From: Nonomuraea polychroma
GTDB taxonomy: Bacteria; Actinomycetota; Actinomycetes; Streptosporangiales; Streptosporangiaceae
DNA: 64,000 nt
Direction of reading: 5' to 3'
Assembly (NCBI RefSeq): GCF_004011505.1
Contig: NZ_SAUN01000001.1
Span: forward strand, 8,583,501-8,647,500
This document shows positions 1-7,629 of this stretch, one piece after another. Both the position numbers and the translations under genes were made by a program. Below the pieces are notes generated by a model that was not told the DNA's origin, ran no database searches, and was given only the letters and a program-made list of their open reading frames with translations. Every line of letters begins with the position of its first letter. Within the stretch, counting starts at the first letter, position 1.

Positions 1-315
1 CCGCTCAAGCACGACGCCAAGCTCCGCGAGGCCGCCTACGGTCACTCCAAGGACATGGTCGCGAAGGACTATTTCGACCACACCTCACCCACCGGAAAGG
101 ACGCCGACGCCCGCATCGAGGCAGCCGGCTTCTCACCTGTCAGCTCGTGGGGCGAGAACATCGCGTACGGGCAGCGTACGGCGGCGGCCGTCATGGCGGA
201 CTGGATGAGCAGCCCGGGCCACAAACGCAACATCCTCGACTGCTCCTACACCCACATCGGCGTCGGTTACGTCTCCTCCGGTTCGTATTGGACCCAGGTC
301 TTCGCCGCGCACTGA
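1..315 (+). CDS. CAP/SCP-domain secreted protein, C-terminal part
   Basis: The reading frame is open from the first base, so the start lies outside the window and about 104 residues are visible. They match the C-terminal half of the CAP (SCP/PR-1/YkwD) domain: 'DYFDHTSPTG' with its conserved His, 'WGENIAYG' with the conserved Glu, 'SPGHKRNILD' with the second His, and the closing 'IGVGYV' strand followed by an aromatic 'YWTQVFAA' end. Bacterial YkwD-like CAP proteins are normally exported and often follow a Pro-rich or peptidoglycan-binding segment; that part is not visible. The substrate is unknown. A strong hairpin begins 44 nt after the stop codon and could terminate the transcript. Confidence 0.9.
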   Translation, partial: PLKHDAKLREAAYGHSKDMVAKDYFDHTSPTGKDADARIEAAGFSPVSSWGENIAYGQRTAAAVMADWMSSPGHKRNILDCSYTHIGVGYVSSGSYWTQVFAAH

Positions 316-646
316 AGCCGCACGCCGAAAGGGTCCACGCTCTCTGTCAGCGTGAATCCGGCACGTGCCGCGGTTCGGCTTCGCGGCTGGCAGACCGCTC
401 GTTCCGAGCCGCGGCACGTGCCGTCCCCTCCTTCGCGGCAAAGCGCCCTGGAGCCGGCCCCCACACGGCTCCCATCGTTACTGAGTGCGCGACCATCCGC
501 CTGAGTACCTCCATACCTCATCGAATTCACCAGATTCTTGGATCGGATCGCCGGTGTGAGCCATTCGCCCTCACTCCTACGAGGGAGGGAGATGATCGCC
601 CGTACCGGCGATGTCCGCCACCCCCGGGCGAGCCGAGGATTTCCCC
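316..646. other. 331-bp intergenic gap with a long hairpin
   Basis: No credible coding sequence lies between the CAP gene and the membrane-protein gene. The only structure seen is the 20-nt-arm inverted repeat at 359-423. The rest (424-646) has the composition of the flanking DNA and shows no clear promoter or RNA element. Confidence 0.6.
359..423. repeat. Long inverted repeat, possible terminator
   Basis: Arms at 359-378 and 404-423 are complementary over 20 nt with one mismatch, around a 25-nt loop. The outer 15 nt of each arm are perfectly complementary, and each arm contains its own palindrome GGCACGTGCC, so alternative pairings are possible. It starts 44 nt after the CAP stop codon. No T-run follows, which is common for actinobacterial terminators. 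A mobile REP/MITE-like element is an alternative. Confidence 0.6.
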
Positions 647-1231
647 ATGAATCCTCGTTTCGCCTTCATCGCCGCACCGCTGCTCGTCCTCGCCTACGGG
701 GTGATCCGCATCCTCGACGGTCTCGACGGCAGCCGGGGCCCGGGCATCGCCTGGACCACGGGCCATCTCGCGTTCATCGGAGCCCTTGTCCTCTTCGTCC
801 CTATCTTCTGGCGGTTGCGGCAGATGGCCGGGGGCAAGGCCCTGGCGACCATGAGCGCGGTGGCCGGCACCGCCGGCATCGTGGCGTTGCTCGCGCAGTT
901 CGGCATCGACATCGTGATCGGGTTCATGGCGGCCGACCACGACGCCATGGGCCCGCTCTTCGACCAGGTGCAGGCCGTGCCCGGGGTGCAGCTCGCCATC
1001 TACGACGCGGGCCCGTACCTGTTCTACGTGGCGCAACTCGCGCTCGTCATCCACGCCGCCTTCCGCAAGGAGGTCAAGGCCTGGACGCCGGTCCTGGTGC
1101 TGATCGACCTCATGCTCCCGCTGATCGACAAGGACCTGATCCCCGTGGGCGCGGTCTTCCTGCTGGTGTCGTTCTGGCCGCTGGCCCGGCGTGAGGCACC
1201 GGCCGCCCGGCACGCGCTCGTCCATGCGTGA
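647..1231 (+). CDS. Multi-pass membrane protein, unknown function
   Basis: A 194-residue protein starting at ATG 647. An upstream in-frame ATG at 611 would add a polar stretch that does not look native. Hydrophobic segments lie near residues 5-22, 40-60, 70-100, 118-142 and 155-178, giving about five membrane spans with short loops and no recognisable catalytic motif. The C-terminus ends in basic residues ('RREAPAARHA'), consistent with a cytosolic tail. It is followed after 16 nt by a sensor kinase, so it might be co-transcribed with the two-component pair and act as a partner or target. I do not recognise a named family. Confidence 0.75.
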   Translation: MNPRFAFIAAPLLVLAYGVIRILDGLDGSRGPGIAWTTGHLAFIGALVLFVPIFWRLRQMAGGKALATMSAVAGTAGIVALLAQFGIDIVIGFMAADHDAMGPLFDQVQAVPGVQLAIYDAGPYLFYVAQLALVIHAAFRKEVKAWTPVLVLIDLMLPLIDKDLIPVGAVFLLVSFWPLARREAPAARHALVHA

Positions 1232-1247
1232 GGGACAATGGCACACC

Positions 1248-2411
1248 GTGTCTGATTTGACGTTGGTCGACGTCGCTCGCCGGAGGCTCCAGGCGCTGCC
1301 GCAGCTGTGGGTGGACGGGGTGCTCGCCGGGCTGATCACCGTGATTCAGCTATGGCCACTGCTCTCGGCGCAGAGCGCCACCGGCCGGCCGTGGCACTGG
1401 TGGGCATATGTGGTCGCGGTCGGCGCCTCGCTTCCCCTGGCGTGGCGGCGGCGGGCGCCGGTGACTGTCCTGGTGCTCAGCCTGTGCACGAGCGAGCTCT
1501 ACGATTTGGCCGACAACGTCGCCCGGCAGCCCATCTGGTACGGCGTCCTGGTCGGTTTCTACACGGTGGCCGCCTACAGCTCCCGGGTGCCGAGGATCTC
1601 CGTGCTCATGCTGGCCTTCGCCGGCACCCTGCTGACGGCCGGTTCGTGGGACACCTTGCTGCGTGGGACAGTGCAGGTCGTGGCCGCGTACGCCATCGGC
1701 CGGGCCGCCGCCACCTCCCGCGCCCACGCGGCCGCGCTCGAGGAACGCGCCGCCAGGCTGGAAAGGGAACGTCAGATGGAAGCCGAGCGCGCCGCCGAGC
1801 GCGAACGGGCCAGGATCGCCCGCGACATGCACGACATCCTGGCCCACGCGGTCAGCCTGATGGTGGTGCAGGCCGAGGCCGGGCCCGTGGTGGTGCGGAG
1901 CAACCCGGCCAGGGCGGAGGCCGCGTTCGACGCGATCGCGGCGGCCGGGCGCGACGCGATGGTGCAGTTGCGGCGCCTGCTGGGCGTCCTGAAGGAGGAC
2001 GAGCACCCGCCGCGCCTGCCGCAACCCACGCTCGGCGACCTGCCCGCACTCGCCGGGCAGGTGCACCGCACGGGCCTTGACGTGGCCTTCGCCGAAACGG
2101 GCGAGCCGCGCCCGATCGCGCCCGACAGCGCGGTGGCCGCCTATCGCATCACGCAAGAGGCGCTCACCAACATCGTCAAACACGCCGGCGCGGACCGCGC
2201 CGACATCCGGCTCACCTGGGAGGACGACAACCTCGTGATCGACATCAGCGACAACGGCACCGGCGGGGACCGGGCGCTGCCCTCGGGCGGCAACGGGCTC
2301 ATCGGCATCCGGGAGCGCGCCGCCGCCTGCGGGGGCGACGCCACGGCGGGGCCGCGCCAGGACGGTCCGGGCTTCCTGGTGTCGGTACGGCTGCCGCTGG
2401 CGGCGTCATGA
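1248..2411 (+). CDS. NarL-type sensor histidine kinase (HisKA_3)
   Basis: A 387-residue kinase. GTG 1248 is preferred over ATG 1224 because 1224 lies inside the preceding gene. The N-terminal part holds four to five membrane spans without a large external domain, suggesting detection of a membrane or envelope signal. A linker rich in Arg/Glu follows, then the dimerisation/phosphoacceptor helix 'IARDMHDILAHAVSLMV' with the phosphorylated His at about residue 195. The HATPase_c domain has an N-box ('ALTNIVKHA'), a G1 motif ('DNGTGG') and a G2-type 'GNGLIGIRERA'. The stop overlaps the regulator start (ATGA at 2408-2411), indicating translational coupling. The signal is unknown. Confidence 0.93.
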   Translation: MSDLTLVDVARRRLQALPQLWVDGVLAGLITVIQLWPLLSAQSATGRPWHWWAYVVAVGASLPLAWRRRAPVTVLVLSLCTSELYDLADNVARQPIWYGVLVGFYTVAAYSSRVPRISVLMLAFAGTLLTAGSWDTLLRGTVQVVAAYAIGRAAATSRAHAAALEERAARLERERQMEAERAAERERARIARDMHDILAHAVSLMVVQAEAGPVVVRSNPARAEAAFDAIAAAGRDAMVQLRRLLGVLKEDEHPPRLPQPTLGDLPALAGQVHRTGLDVAFAETGEPRPIAPDSAVAAYRITQEALTNIVKHAGADRADIRLTWEDDNLVIDISDNGTGGDRALPSGGNGLIGIRERAAACGGDATAGPRQDGPGFLVSVRLPLAAS

Positions 2412-3061
2412 GCGTGCGCGTCGTCGTCGCCGACGATCAGGAGCTGGTCAGGGGCGGGTTCGCCATGATCCTGGACGCCCAGCCGGACATCGACGTGGTG
2501 GCCGAGGCGGGCGACGGGGCAGAGGCGGTCGCCGCGGTCCGTGAGCACTCCCCCGACGTGCTGCTGCTCGACATCCGCATGCCCAGGATGGACGGCATCG
2601 AGGCCGCCAGGATCGTGTGCGCGGAAAGCGGGTGCCGGGTGTTGATGCTGACCACGTTCGACCTGGACGACTACGTGTTCGACGCGCTGCGGGCGGGAGC
2701 GAGCGGCTTCCTGCTCAAGGACGTGCGGCGCGACGACCTGGTGAACGCGGTCCGGGTGGTGGCGGCCGGCGAGTCGCTGCTCGCCCCCGCCGTCACCGGG
2801 AAGCTGATCGCCGAGTTCGCCAAGCGGCCGGCGGCCCGGCCTCCTGCGGCGGCGCCGGAGGTGCTGACGGCACGCGAACGCGAGACGCTGCTGCTGATCG
2901 CGCGCGGCCTGTCCAACGCGGAGATCGCCCAGGCCATGGTGGTCAGCGAGCACACGGTGAAGACGCACGTCAGCAACGTGCTGAGCAAGTTGGGGCTGAG
3001 GGATCGGGTGCAGGCCGTCATCGCCGCGTACGAGTCCGGGCTTGCCGTGCCGGGTGCGTAA
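2408..3061 (+). CDS. NarL/LuxR-family response regulator
   Basis: A 217-residue two-domain regulator coupled to the kinase just upstream by a 4-nt overlap. The receiver has the acidic pair Asp9-Asp10, the phosphoacceptor Asp55 in 'LLLDIRMPRMDG', Thr in 'LTTFD' and the conserved Lys in 'FLLKDV'. The C-terminal LuxR helix-turn-helix contains 'LTARERETLLLIARGLSN' and 'VSEHTVKTHVSNVLSKLG', which bind DNA as a dimer in this family. It should be activated by phosphotransfer from the neighbouring kinase. No matching palindromic target was identified nearby. Confidence 0.95.
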   Translation: MSVRVVVADDQELVRGGFAMILDAQPDIDVVAEAGDGAEAVAAVREHSPDVLLLDIRMPRMDGIEAARIVCAESGCRVLMLTTFDLDDYVFDALRAGASGFLLKDVRRDDLVNAVRVVAAGESLLAPAVTGKLIAEFAKRPAARPPAAAPEVLTARERETLLLIARGLSNAEIAQAMVVSEHTVKTHVSNVLSKLGLRDRVQAVIAAYESGLAVPGA

Positions 3062-3090
3062 CCTGAGGCGTGGCGGGTAGGCGGGGCCGT

Positions 3091-3408
3091 ATGACTGAAG
3101 GGTTTGACACGGACATGCTCTGGGACGAGTTCCATCGCGTGGTCAACATGAACTCCGAGGAACTGCGCGCGTACCTGCTGGCCGACGCCTCCGACGAGGA
3201 TGGCTTCCCCCCGGACCCGGACATGGGCATCGACACGCTCGGGCGGGGCGTGCTGCACGTCCTGAGCAAACGCAAGGGCGACCTGACCAAGGACGACCTG
3301 GACGTGATGCGGCAGGTCGTCGAGCTCGTCGAGACCATGGGCGACAGGACGGACGACGACTCGCGGCGCGAGCTCATGACCGTCGGACACGATCCGCTGA
3401 GGGGATGA
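3091..3408 (+). CDS. DUF3140-family protein
   Basis: A 105-residue acidic protein. The start is taken at ATG 3091; a GTG at 3070 is also in frame but would add a basic stretch. The segment 'LWDEFHRVVNMNSEELRAYL' and the ending 'LMTVGHDPL' match my memory of the small actinobacterial DUF3140 family, whose role is not established. It is predicted mostly helical with no membrane segment or metal-binding motif. The stop codon overlaps the start of the next gene (ATGA at 3405-3408), so the two are probably translated together. Confidence 0.78.
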   Translation: MTEGFDTDMLWDEFHRVVNMNSEELRAYLLADASDEDGFPPDPDMGIDTLGRGVLHVLSKRKGDLTKDDLDVMRQVVELVETMGDRTDDDSRRELMTVGHDPLRG

Positions 3409-3764
3409 ATTCCGTGGTCGAGCTGCGCCCGTGGATCGAGGGGTACGTGCGGGCGTGGAACTCCAACGATCCCGACGACATCTCCGCCCTGTTCACCGAT
3501 GACGCCGTCTACTACACCGAGCCGTACAGCGAGCCGTGGCGCGGGCGCGAGGAGATCGTCGCGAACTGGCTGGACCGGAAGGACGAACCAGGCGAGGCCG
3601 CGTTCGAGTGGCATCCTGTGTCCGTCGCGGAAGACGTCGGCGTCATTCAAGGGGTCACCACGTATCCCGACAAAACCTATAGCAATCTTTGGGTGATCCG
3701 GTTCGTGCCAGACGGGCGATGCCGGGAATTCACCGAATGGTGGATGAGACACGACGCCAGATGA
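3405..3764 (+). CDS. SnoaL-like / NTF2-fold protein
   Basis: A 119-residue protein with the features of a SnoaL-like alpha+beta barrel. The helix 'WIEGYVRAWNSNDPDDISAL' leads into 'FTDDAVYYTEPY', then the conserved 'GREEIVANWL' segment and the terminal strands 'SNLWVIRFVPDGRCREFTEW'. Members bind or transform small hydrophobic ligands or act as accessory domains; the sequence alone does not reveal a substrate. Its start overlaps the stop of the DUF3140 gene by 4 nt, implying coupled translation. Confidence 0.82.
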   Translation: MNSVVELRPWIEGYVRAWNSNDPDDISALFTDDAVYYTEPYSEPWRGREEIVANWLDRKDEPGEAAFEWHPVSVAEDVGVIQGVTTYPDKTYSNLWVIRFVPDGRCREFTEWWMRHDAR

Positions 3765-3801
3765 TGCAATGGGCCGAACCGTCTTCACCCGAGGAGAACC
3801 G

Positions 3802-4014
3802 TTGAGAGACAATCTCGACCTCGCCGCGAGCGCCCAGCAGCTGGCCGACGCCGCCCCGACGGGATCGATCGACCGCGCTGCCGCCTCGTCGGTGGCGATC
3901 ACGCTGGCCACGACGCGCGACATCACGCACGCCAGGAAGACGCTGGACGGGCTGTCGCCCGAGGACGTGCGCAAGGCCGCGCTGGAGCTGTTCGACCGGC
4001 TCGCCACGAACTGA
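3802..4014 (+). CDS. Small helical hypothetical protein
   Basis: A 70-residue protein if translation begins at TTG 3802, which has a good ribosome-binding site (GAGGAG at 3791-3796) at proper spacing; the in-frame ATG at 3769 has none. The product is predicted all-helical ('NLDLAASAQQLADAAP', 'DVRKAALELFDRLA'), soluble and without a known motif. It lies 37 nt after the SnoaL-like gene and may belong to the same transcript. I do not recognise a family. Confidence 0.6.
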   Translation: MRDNLDLAASAQQLADAAPTGSIDRAAASSVAITLATTRDITHARKTLDGLSPEDVRKAALELFDRLATN

Positions 4015-4124
4015 CCGCCCGAGGCACCGCGCCGGCCCGCCCGCGCCGCCGGGCCGGTTCTCGACGTGCCAGGCTCCAAGCGTTGCTCGGCTGGGGCGAC
4101 CTTAATGTATCCCTTCTGTGCTAC

Positions 4125-4151
4125 CTCCAAAATGGAGTTGACCGGTAGCAT
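4125..4151 (+). promoter_or_regulatory. Palindrome plus -10 box for a leaderless CGNR gene
   Basis: CTCCA-AAA-TGGAG (4125-4137) is a perfect inverted repeat. A TANNNT-type -10 (TAGCAT, 4146-4151) lies 6 nt before ATG 4158, and no Shine-Dalgarno is present, which fits leaderless transcription. The palindrome sits where a regulator could block RNA polymerase; autoregulation by the CGNR protein is possible but unproven. Confidence 0.5.
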
Positions 4152-4157
4152 CCATGT

Positions 4158-4826
4158 ATGGACGTGTCCGAGCTGCCGCTGGTGGGCGGCCATCCGGCCC
4201 TGGATCTGGTCAACACCCTGGAAAGGGGGGTCCCGGCCCCCGGCTGGAAGCCACGGGACTACGTGTCGACACCGGCCACGCTGCTGCTGTGGGCGCGCCG
4301 CGCCGAATTGATCACCGAGGCCGAGGCCACGACGGTCGCCGAGGCGTGGGAGCGCGACCCTGATGCGGCGCACGCCGCGCTGGCCGCCGGCCAGGACATC
4401 CGCGAGTCACTGCACCTGATTCTGCTCGCCACCGCCGCGCTGGATGTGGCGCCGATCGATGTCGCGGCCTCGAGCGCAGCGCTCGATCGGCTGCACTGCC
4501 GTTGGCTCGCCGCGGCGGGCCGCTCCAGGCTGACACCGGATCCGCGAGGGGCGTCCGCGCTCCGGCTGGTGGTCGGTCTCGTCCCCGCGTCCCTGGTGCC
4601 GGACCGCGCCGTGGACGCCGCCCTGGACCTGCTGCGCACGGCCGACATCGGGCGCGTGCGCCGCTGCCCGACCGAGAGCGGCGGCTGCGGCTGGATCTTC
4701 CTCGACCGCAGCCGCAACGCCTCGCGGAGATGGTGCCGGATGGCCGACTGCGGGACCGAGGTCAAGGCGCGCCGTCTCACCGAACGCCGGCGGGCTGCCC
4801 GGCAGGCGACGTCCGCCGAATCCTGA
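4158..4826 (+). CDS. ABATE-domain / CGNR zinc-finger regulator
   Basis: A 222-residue protein with the two-part architecture of the ABATE/CGNR family, thought to be DNA-binding stress regulators. The N-terminal ABATE domain contains 'GHPALDLVNTLE' (residues 10-21) and helices through about 160. The C-terminal zinc finger has 'RRCP...GGCGWIFLDRSRN' and 'RRWCRMADCG', supplying the four cysteines. The name-giving CGNR sequence reads CGTE here. ATG 4158 is chosen because the -10 box is positioned for leaderless initiation there; ATG 4154 is out of frame. The next gene, an MFS exporter, is a plausible target of regulation. Confidence 0.87.
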   Translation: MDVSELPLVGGHPALDLVNTLERGVPAPGWKPRDYVSTPATLLLWARRAELITEAEATTVAEAWERDPDAAHAALAAGQDIRESLHLILLATAALDVAPIDVAASSAALDRLHCRWLAAAGRSRLTPDPRGASALRLVVGLVPASLVPDRAVDAALDLLRTADIGRVRRCPTESGGCGWIFLDRSRNASRRWCRMADCGTEVKARRLTERRRAARQATSAES

Positions 4827-4878
4827 AACCGGCTTCGCCGACGCCGACCGATCGGCCACAGACCTGAAACCCCGTCGA

Positions 4879-4893
4879 TTTGCTACCAGCAAA
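4879..4893 (+). promoter_or_regulatory. Perfect palindrome upstream of MFS gene
   Basis: TTTGCT-ACC-AGCAAA is a perfect inverted repeat 21 nt upstream of the MFS start, just ahead of its AGGAG ribosome-binding site. It is suited to be an operator overlapping the transcription start. The binding protein is unknown; the adjacent CGNR protein is one candidate. Confidence 0.45.
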
Positions 4894-4914
4894 AGCGGCT
4901 ACAGGAGAAGCACA

Positions 4915-6135
4915 ATGGACAGGCGTAGCACCGCACGGTCGATCGGCGCGCTGGCCGCGCTCTCGATGTCCACGTTCATCTACGTCACCAGTGAGACACT
5001 CCCCATCGGTCTGCTCACATTGATCGCGACGGATCTGTCGACCTCGCCTTCGGCCGTCGGCCTGCTGGTGACCGGCTACGGGCTCGTGGTCGTCATCACC
5101 ACCGTCCCACTGACCCGGCTGACGTACCGGATGCCGCGCCGCCTCCTGCTGACGAGCCTGCTCGCCGTGTTCGTCGTGGCGGGCTGCCTTTCGGCCGCCG
5201 CGACGAGCTACGCGGTCCTTCTCGGCGCCCGGGTGATCATGGCGGTCAGCCAGGCGGTGTTCTGGGCCGTCGTCATCTCGACCGCAACCGGCCTGTTCCC
5301 GCCACGCGTACACGGCCGTGTGATCGCCGTGGTGTTGGCCGGCGGCAATCTCGCCACAGTGCTGGGCGTGCCTGCGGGGACATGGCTCGGCCAGCAGGCC
5401 GGCTGGCGGGCATCCTTCGTCGCGCTCAGCGCGGTCGGTTTGCTCGCCCTGGTGGCGATCGTGTTGCTGCTGCCGGCCACCGTGGCCGGGCGCGGCCCCG
5501 TGACCAAGGGGACCGCCCCTGACGCCCGCGCGTACTGGAGGCTGCTGGCGATGTCCGCCCTCGTGGTCGCCGGGACGTTCACTGCGCTCACCTACGTCAC
5601 CCCGTTCCTGACCGAGGTGAGCGCCTTCTCCGCCGCAGCGATCGGGCCGCTGCTGCTGTTACGGGGCATCGCCTCGGTCCTGGGCGTCGCCGTCAGCGGG
5701 CACCTGGTCGACCGCTACGCCGGGGCGGCGATCGCCGTCCCCGTGGCGGCACAGGCCGTGGCGCTCCTCGGGCTGTACGTCCTCGGCAGCGTGCCGGTCG
5801 CAGCGGCCGCGCTGGTCGCGCTGTCCGGCATGTCCTTCGCCGCTCTGGCCACGGCCTTGGCCGGCCGGGTGCTGCAAGTCGCCCCCGGCAGTGTCGATCT
5901 CGCCGGGGCGGGCTCGTCGACCGCCTTCAACGTCGGGATCACCGCCGGGGCGCTCATCGGCAGCGGCCTGCTGTCCGGCTTCGGCGTACGCAGCACGGCA
6001 CTCGTGGGAGGACTTCTCAGCCTGGCTGGGCTCGCCCTCCTGATCAGCCGCCCAGGCGGGCGTTCACAGCGCGGCGGGCGCGGGCCGCGGCATCGGGATC
6101 GCAATGCAGCTGGAGCGTATGGTTCATCGCCATGA
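4915..6135 (+). CDS. MFS exporter (DHA1 / AraJ-like)
   Basis: A 406-residue major facilitator with about twelve membrane helices. The first helix carries 'SMSTFIYVTSETLPIGLL', and the loop 2/3 region has 'TRLTYRMPRRLLL', a form of the MFS A-motif. It resembles the AraJ/YdeA/chloramphenicol-efflux group of DHA1 exporters, so efflux of a small metabolite or drug is likely; the substrate is not predictable. AGGAG precedes the ATG. The last 31 codons ('RPGGRSQRGGRGPRHRDRN') are polar and overlap the 3' end of the convergent tetR gene by 92 nt, so the C-terminus may have been extended by loss of an original stop. Confidence 0.9.
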   Translation: MDRRSTARSIGALAALSMSTFIYVTSETLPIGLLTLIATDLSTSPSAVGLLVTGYGLVVVITTVPLTRLTYRMPRRLLLTSLLAVFVVAGCLSAAATSYAVLLGARVIMAVSQAVFWAVVISTATGLFPPRVHGRVIAVVLAGGNLATVLGVPAGTWLGQQAGWRASFVALSAVGLLALVAIVLLLPATVAGRGPVTKGTAPDARAYWRLLAMSALVVAGTFTALTYVTPFLTEVSAFSAAAIGPLLLLRGIASVLGVAVSGHLVDRYAGAAIAVPVAAQAVALLGLYVLGSVPVAAAALVALSGMSFAALATALAGRVLQVAPGSVDLAGAGSSTAFNVGITAGALIGSGLLSGFGVRSTALVGGLLSLAGLALLISRPGGRSQRGGRGPRHRDRNAAGAYGSSP

Positions 6136-6643
6136 TCAGGCCGAGCAGCTCGAACGCCAGCTGGCCGGCGTCCGTGCCCGCCGGCAGGTCACCGGCCGCC
6201 GCGGCGCGTCGCGCCTCCTTGCACAGCCGTCCGCGCCAGGCGTCGAACTGCGCCTCCACCGCGTCCCGGACCGGCCCCTCACGACCGTCGAACTCGTGCG
6301 CCGCCGCCACGAAGAAACACCCGCCGGGGAAGACCCCGCGTTCCAGGTAAGAGATCCACGCCTCGCAGAGCGCGCGTAGCCTGGGCAGGCCGGGATCGGC
6401 AGGCCGGGCGGGCTCCCAGACCTCGGCGCGGAAGACGTCCGCCGCCCGGTCGAGCACGGCGAGCTGCAGCGCCTCTTTGGAGCCGAAATGCCCGAGCACA
6501 CCGGACTTGCTCATGCCCAGCTCGGCGGCGAGGCGGCCGATGGTGAGCCCTTCGAGCCCTTCGAGGGAGGCGACGGCGACCGAGCGGTCGAGGATGGCGG
6601 AACGGGTGCCGAGGGCTTCGGCGGCGGACTTACGCGGGCTCAT
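6044..6643 (-). CDS. TetR-family repressor
   Basis: A 199-residue regulator starting at ATG 6643; the frame is open further upstream but would cross the operator. The N-terminal helix-turn-helix is clear: 'SLEGLEGLTIGRLAAELGMSKSGVLGHFGSKEALQ'. The C-terminal domain ('AWISYLERGVFPGGCFFVAA') matches the ligand-binding half of TetR proteins often annotated with oxidative or quinone stress, though the ligand is unknown. It is divergent from the KAS III gene and shares a 47-nt spacer containing a perfect 12-bp palindrome, so it should repress itself and KAS III. Its 3' end overlaps the MFS gene tail to tail. Confidence 0.93.
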   Translation of the reverse strand: MSPRKSAAEALGTRSAILDRSVAVASLEGLEGLTIGRLAAELGMSKSGVLGHFGSKEALQLAVLDRAADVFRAEVWEPARPADPGLPRLRALCEAWISYLERGVFPGGCFFVAAAHEFDGREGPVRDAVEAQFDAWRGRLCKEARRAAAAGDLPAGTDAGQLAFELLGLIMAMNHTLQLHCDPDAAARARRAVNARLGG

Positions 6644-6650
6644 GCGAGCC

Positions 6651-6682
6651 ACTTTAGCGTCCGAACGTTCGGTTGCTATAGT
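6651..6682. promoter_or_regulatory. Divergent leaderless promoters around a TetR operator
   Basis: The palindrome CCGAACGTTCGG (6661-6672) lies midway between two -10 boxes: TATAGT (6677-6682) for the plus-strand KAS III gene and TAAAGT (complement of 6651-6656) for tetR. Each -10 is 7-8 nt from its start codon, so both transcripts would begin at or next to the start codon. A TetR dimer on the palindrome would block both promoters. Confidence 0.75.
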
Positions 6683-6690
6683 CCGGGTGC

Positions 6691-7629
6691 ATGAGTGGAT
6701 CACGACTTGTCGCCACAGGTCACTACCAACCCGCCCAGGTCCTGAAAAATGATGATTTGGCGAGCATGGTGGACACCAGCGACGAGTGGATCAGGCAGCG
6801 GGTCGGCATCCGTACCCGTCATGTGGCCGGTCCCGACGAGAGCGTGGCGGACCTGGCCGGGCACGCCGCCGCGAAGGCCCTGGCCGGCAGCGGCCTCGAC
6901 CCGGCCGACATCGACCTCGTCCTGATCGCCACCTGCACGCAGACCGAGCGCGCCCCGAACATCGCCTCCCGCGTCGCGGCCCGGCTCGGTGTGCCCTCCG
7001 CGGCCCTGATGGACGTCGGCGTCTCGTGCTCGGGCTTCACGCATGCCCTGGCCGTGGCCGACCACACGATCCGCGCCGGCGCGGCCACGAACGCGCTGGT
7101 CGTCGGCGCGGACAAGATGACGTCGGTCACCGACTGGACCGACCGGACCACGTGCGTGCTGACCGGCGACGGCGCCGGGGCCGCCGTGCTGAGCGCGGCG
7201 GCCGAGGCGGAGATCGGGCCCGTCGTGTGGGGGTCGGCGCCCGAGCTGGGCGGTGCCGTACGCATCGAGGGCACGCCTACGCGCTTCTCCCAGGACGGCC
7301 AAACCGTCTACCGGTGGGCCACCACCCGGCTGCCCGAGATCGCCCGGCGGGCCTGCGAGCGCGGCGGCGTGCGCCCCGAGGACCTGGCGGCCGTGGTGCT
7401 GCACCAGGCGAACCTGCGCATCATCGAGCCCATCGCCAAGAAACTCGGCGCGGTCAACGCGGTCGTCGCGCGTGACGTGGTGGAGTCGGGGAACACGTCG
7501 GCCGCGAGCGTTCCCCTTGCCCTGTCGAAGCTTCTGGAGCAGGGGGTGGTGCGGCGTGGGGCGCCGATGTTGCTCTTCGGCTTCGGGGGCAATCTGTCCT
7601 ATGCGGGCATGGTGGTCCGCTGCCCCTGA
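6691..7629 (+). CDS. Beta-ketoacyl-ACP synthase III (FabH-like)
   Basis: A 312-residue thiolase-fold condensing enzyme. The KAS III catalytic triad is intact: Cys113 in 'VSCSGFTHAL', His238 in 'VLHQANLRII' and Asn268 in 'ESGNTSAAS', with the C-terminal glycine-rich 'LLFGFGGNLSYAG'. Enzymes of this group condense an acyl-CoA starter with malonyl-ACP and initiate fatty-acid or polyketide chains. No acyl carrier protein, KAS II or malonyltransferase lies nearby, so this is probably a stand-alone paralogue used for special starters or ketone synthesis, not the housekeeping fabH. The gene appears leaderless and controlled by the divergent TetR. Its end overlaps the convergent glycosyltransferase gene by 31 nt. 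Confidence 0.93.
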   Translation: MSGSRLVATGHYQPAQVLKNDDLASMVDTSDEWIRQRVGIRTRHVAGPDESVADLAGHAAAKALAGSGLDPADIDLVLIATCTQTERAPNIASRVAARLGVPSAALMDVGVSCSGFTHALAVADHTIRAGAATNALVVGADKMTSVTDWTDRTTCVLTGDGAGAAVLSAAAEAEIGPVVWGSAPELGGAVRIEGTPTRFSQDGQTVYRWATTRLPEIARRACERGGVRPEDLAAVVLHQANLRIIEPIAKKLGAVNAVVARDVVESGNTSAASVPLALSKLLEQGVVRRGAPMLLFGFGGNLSYAGMVVRCP

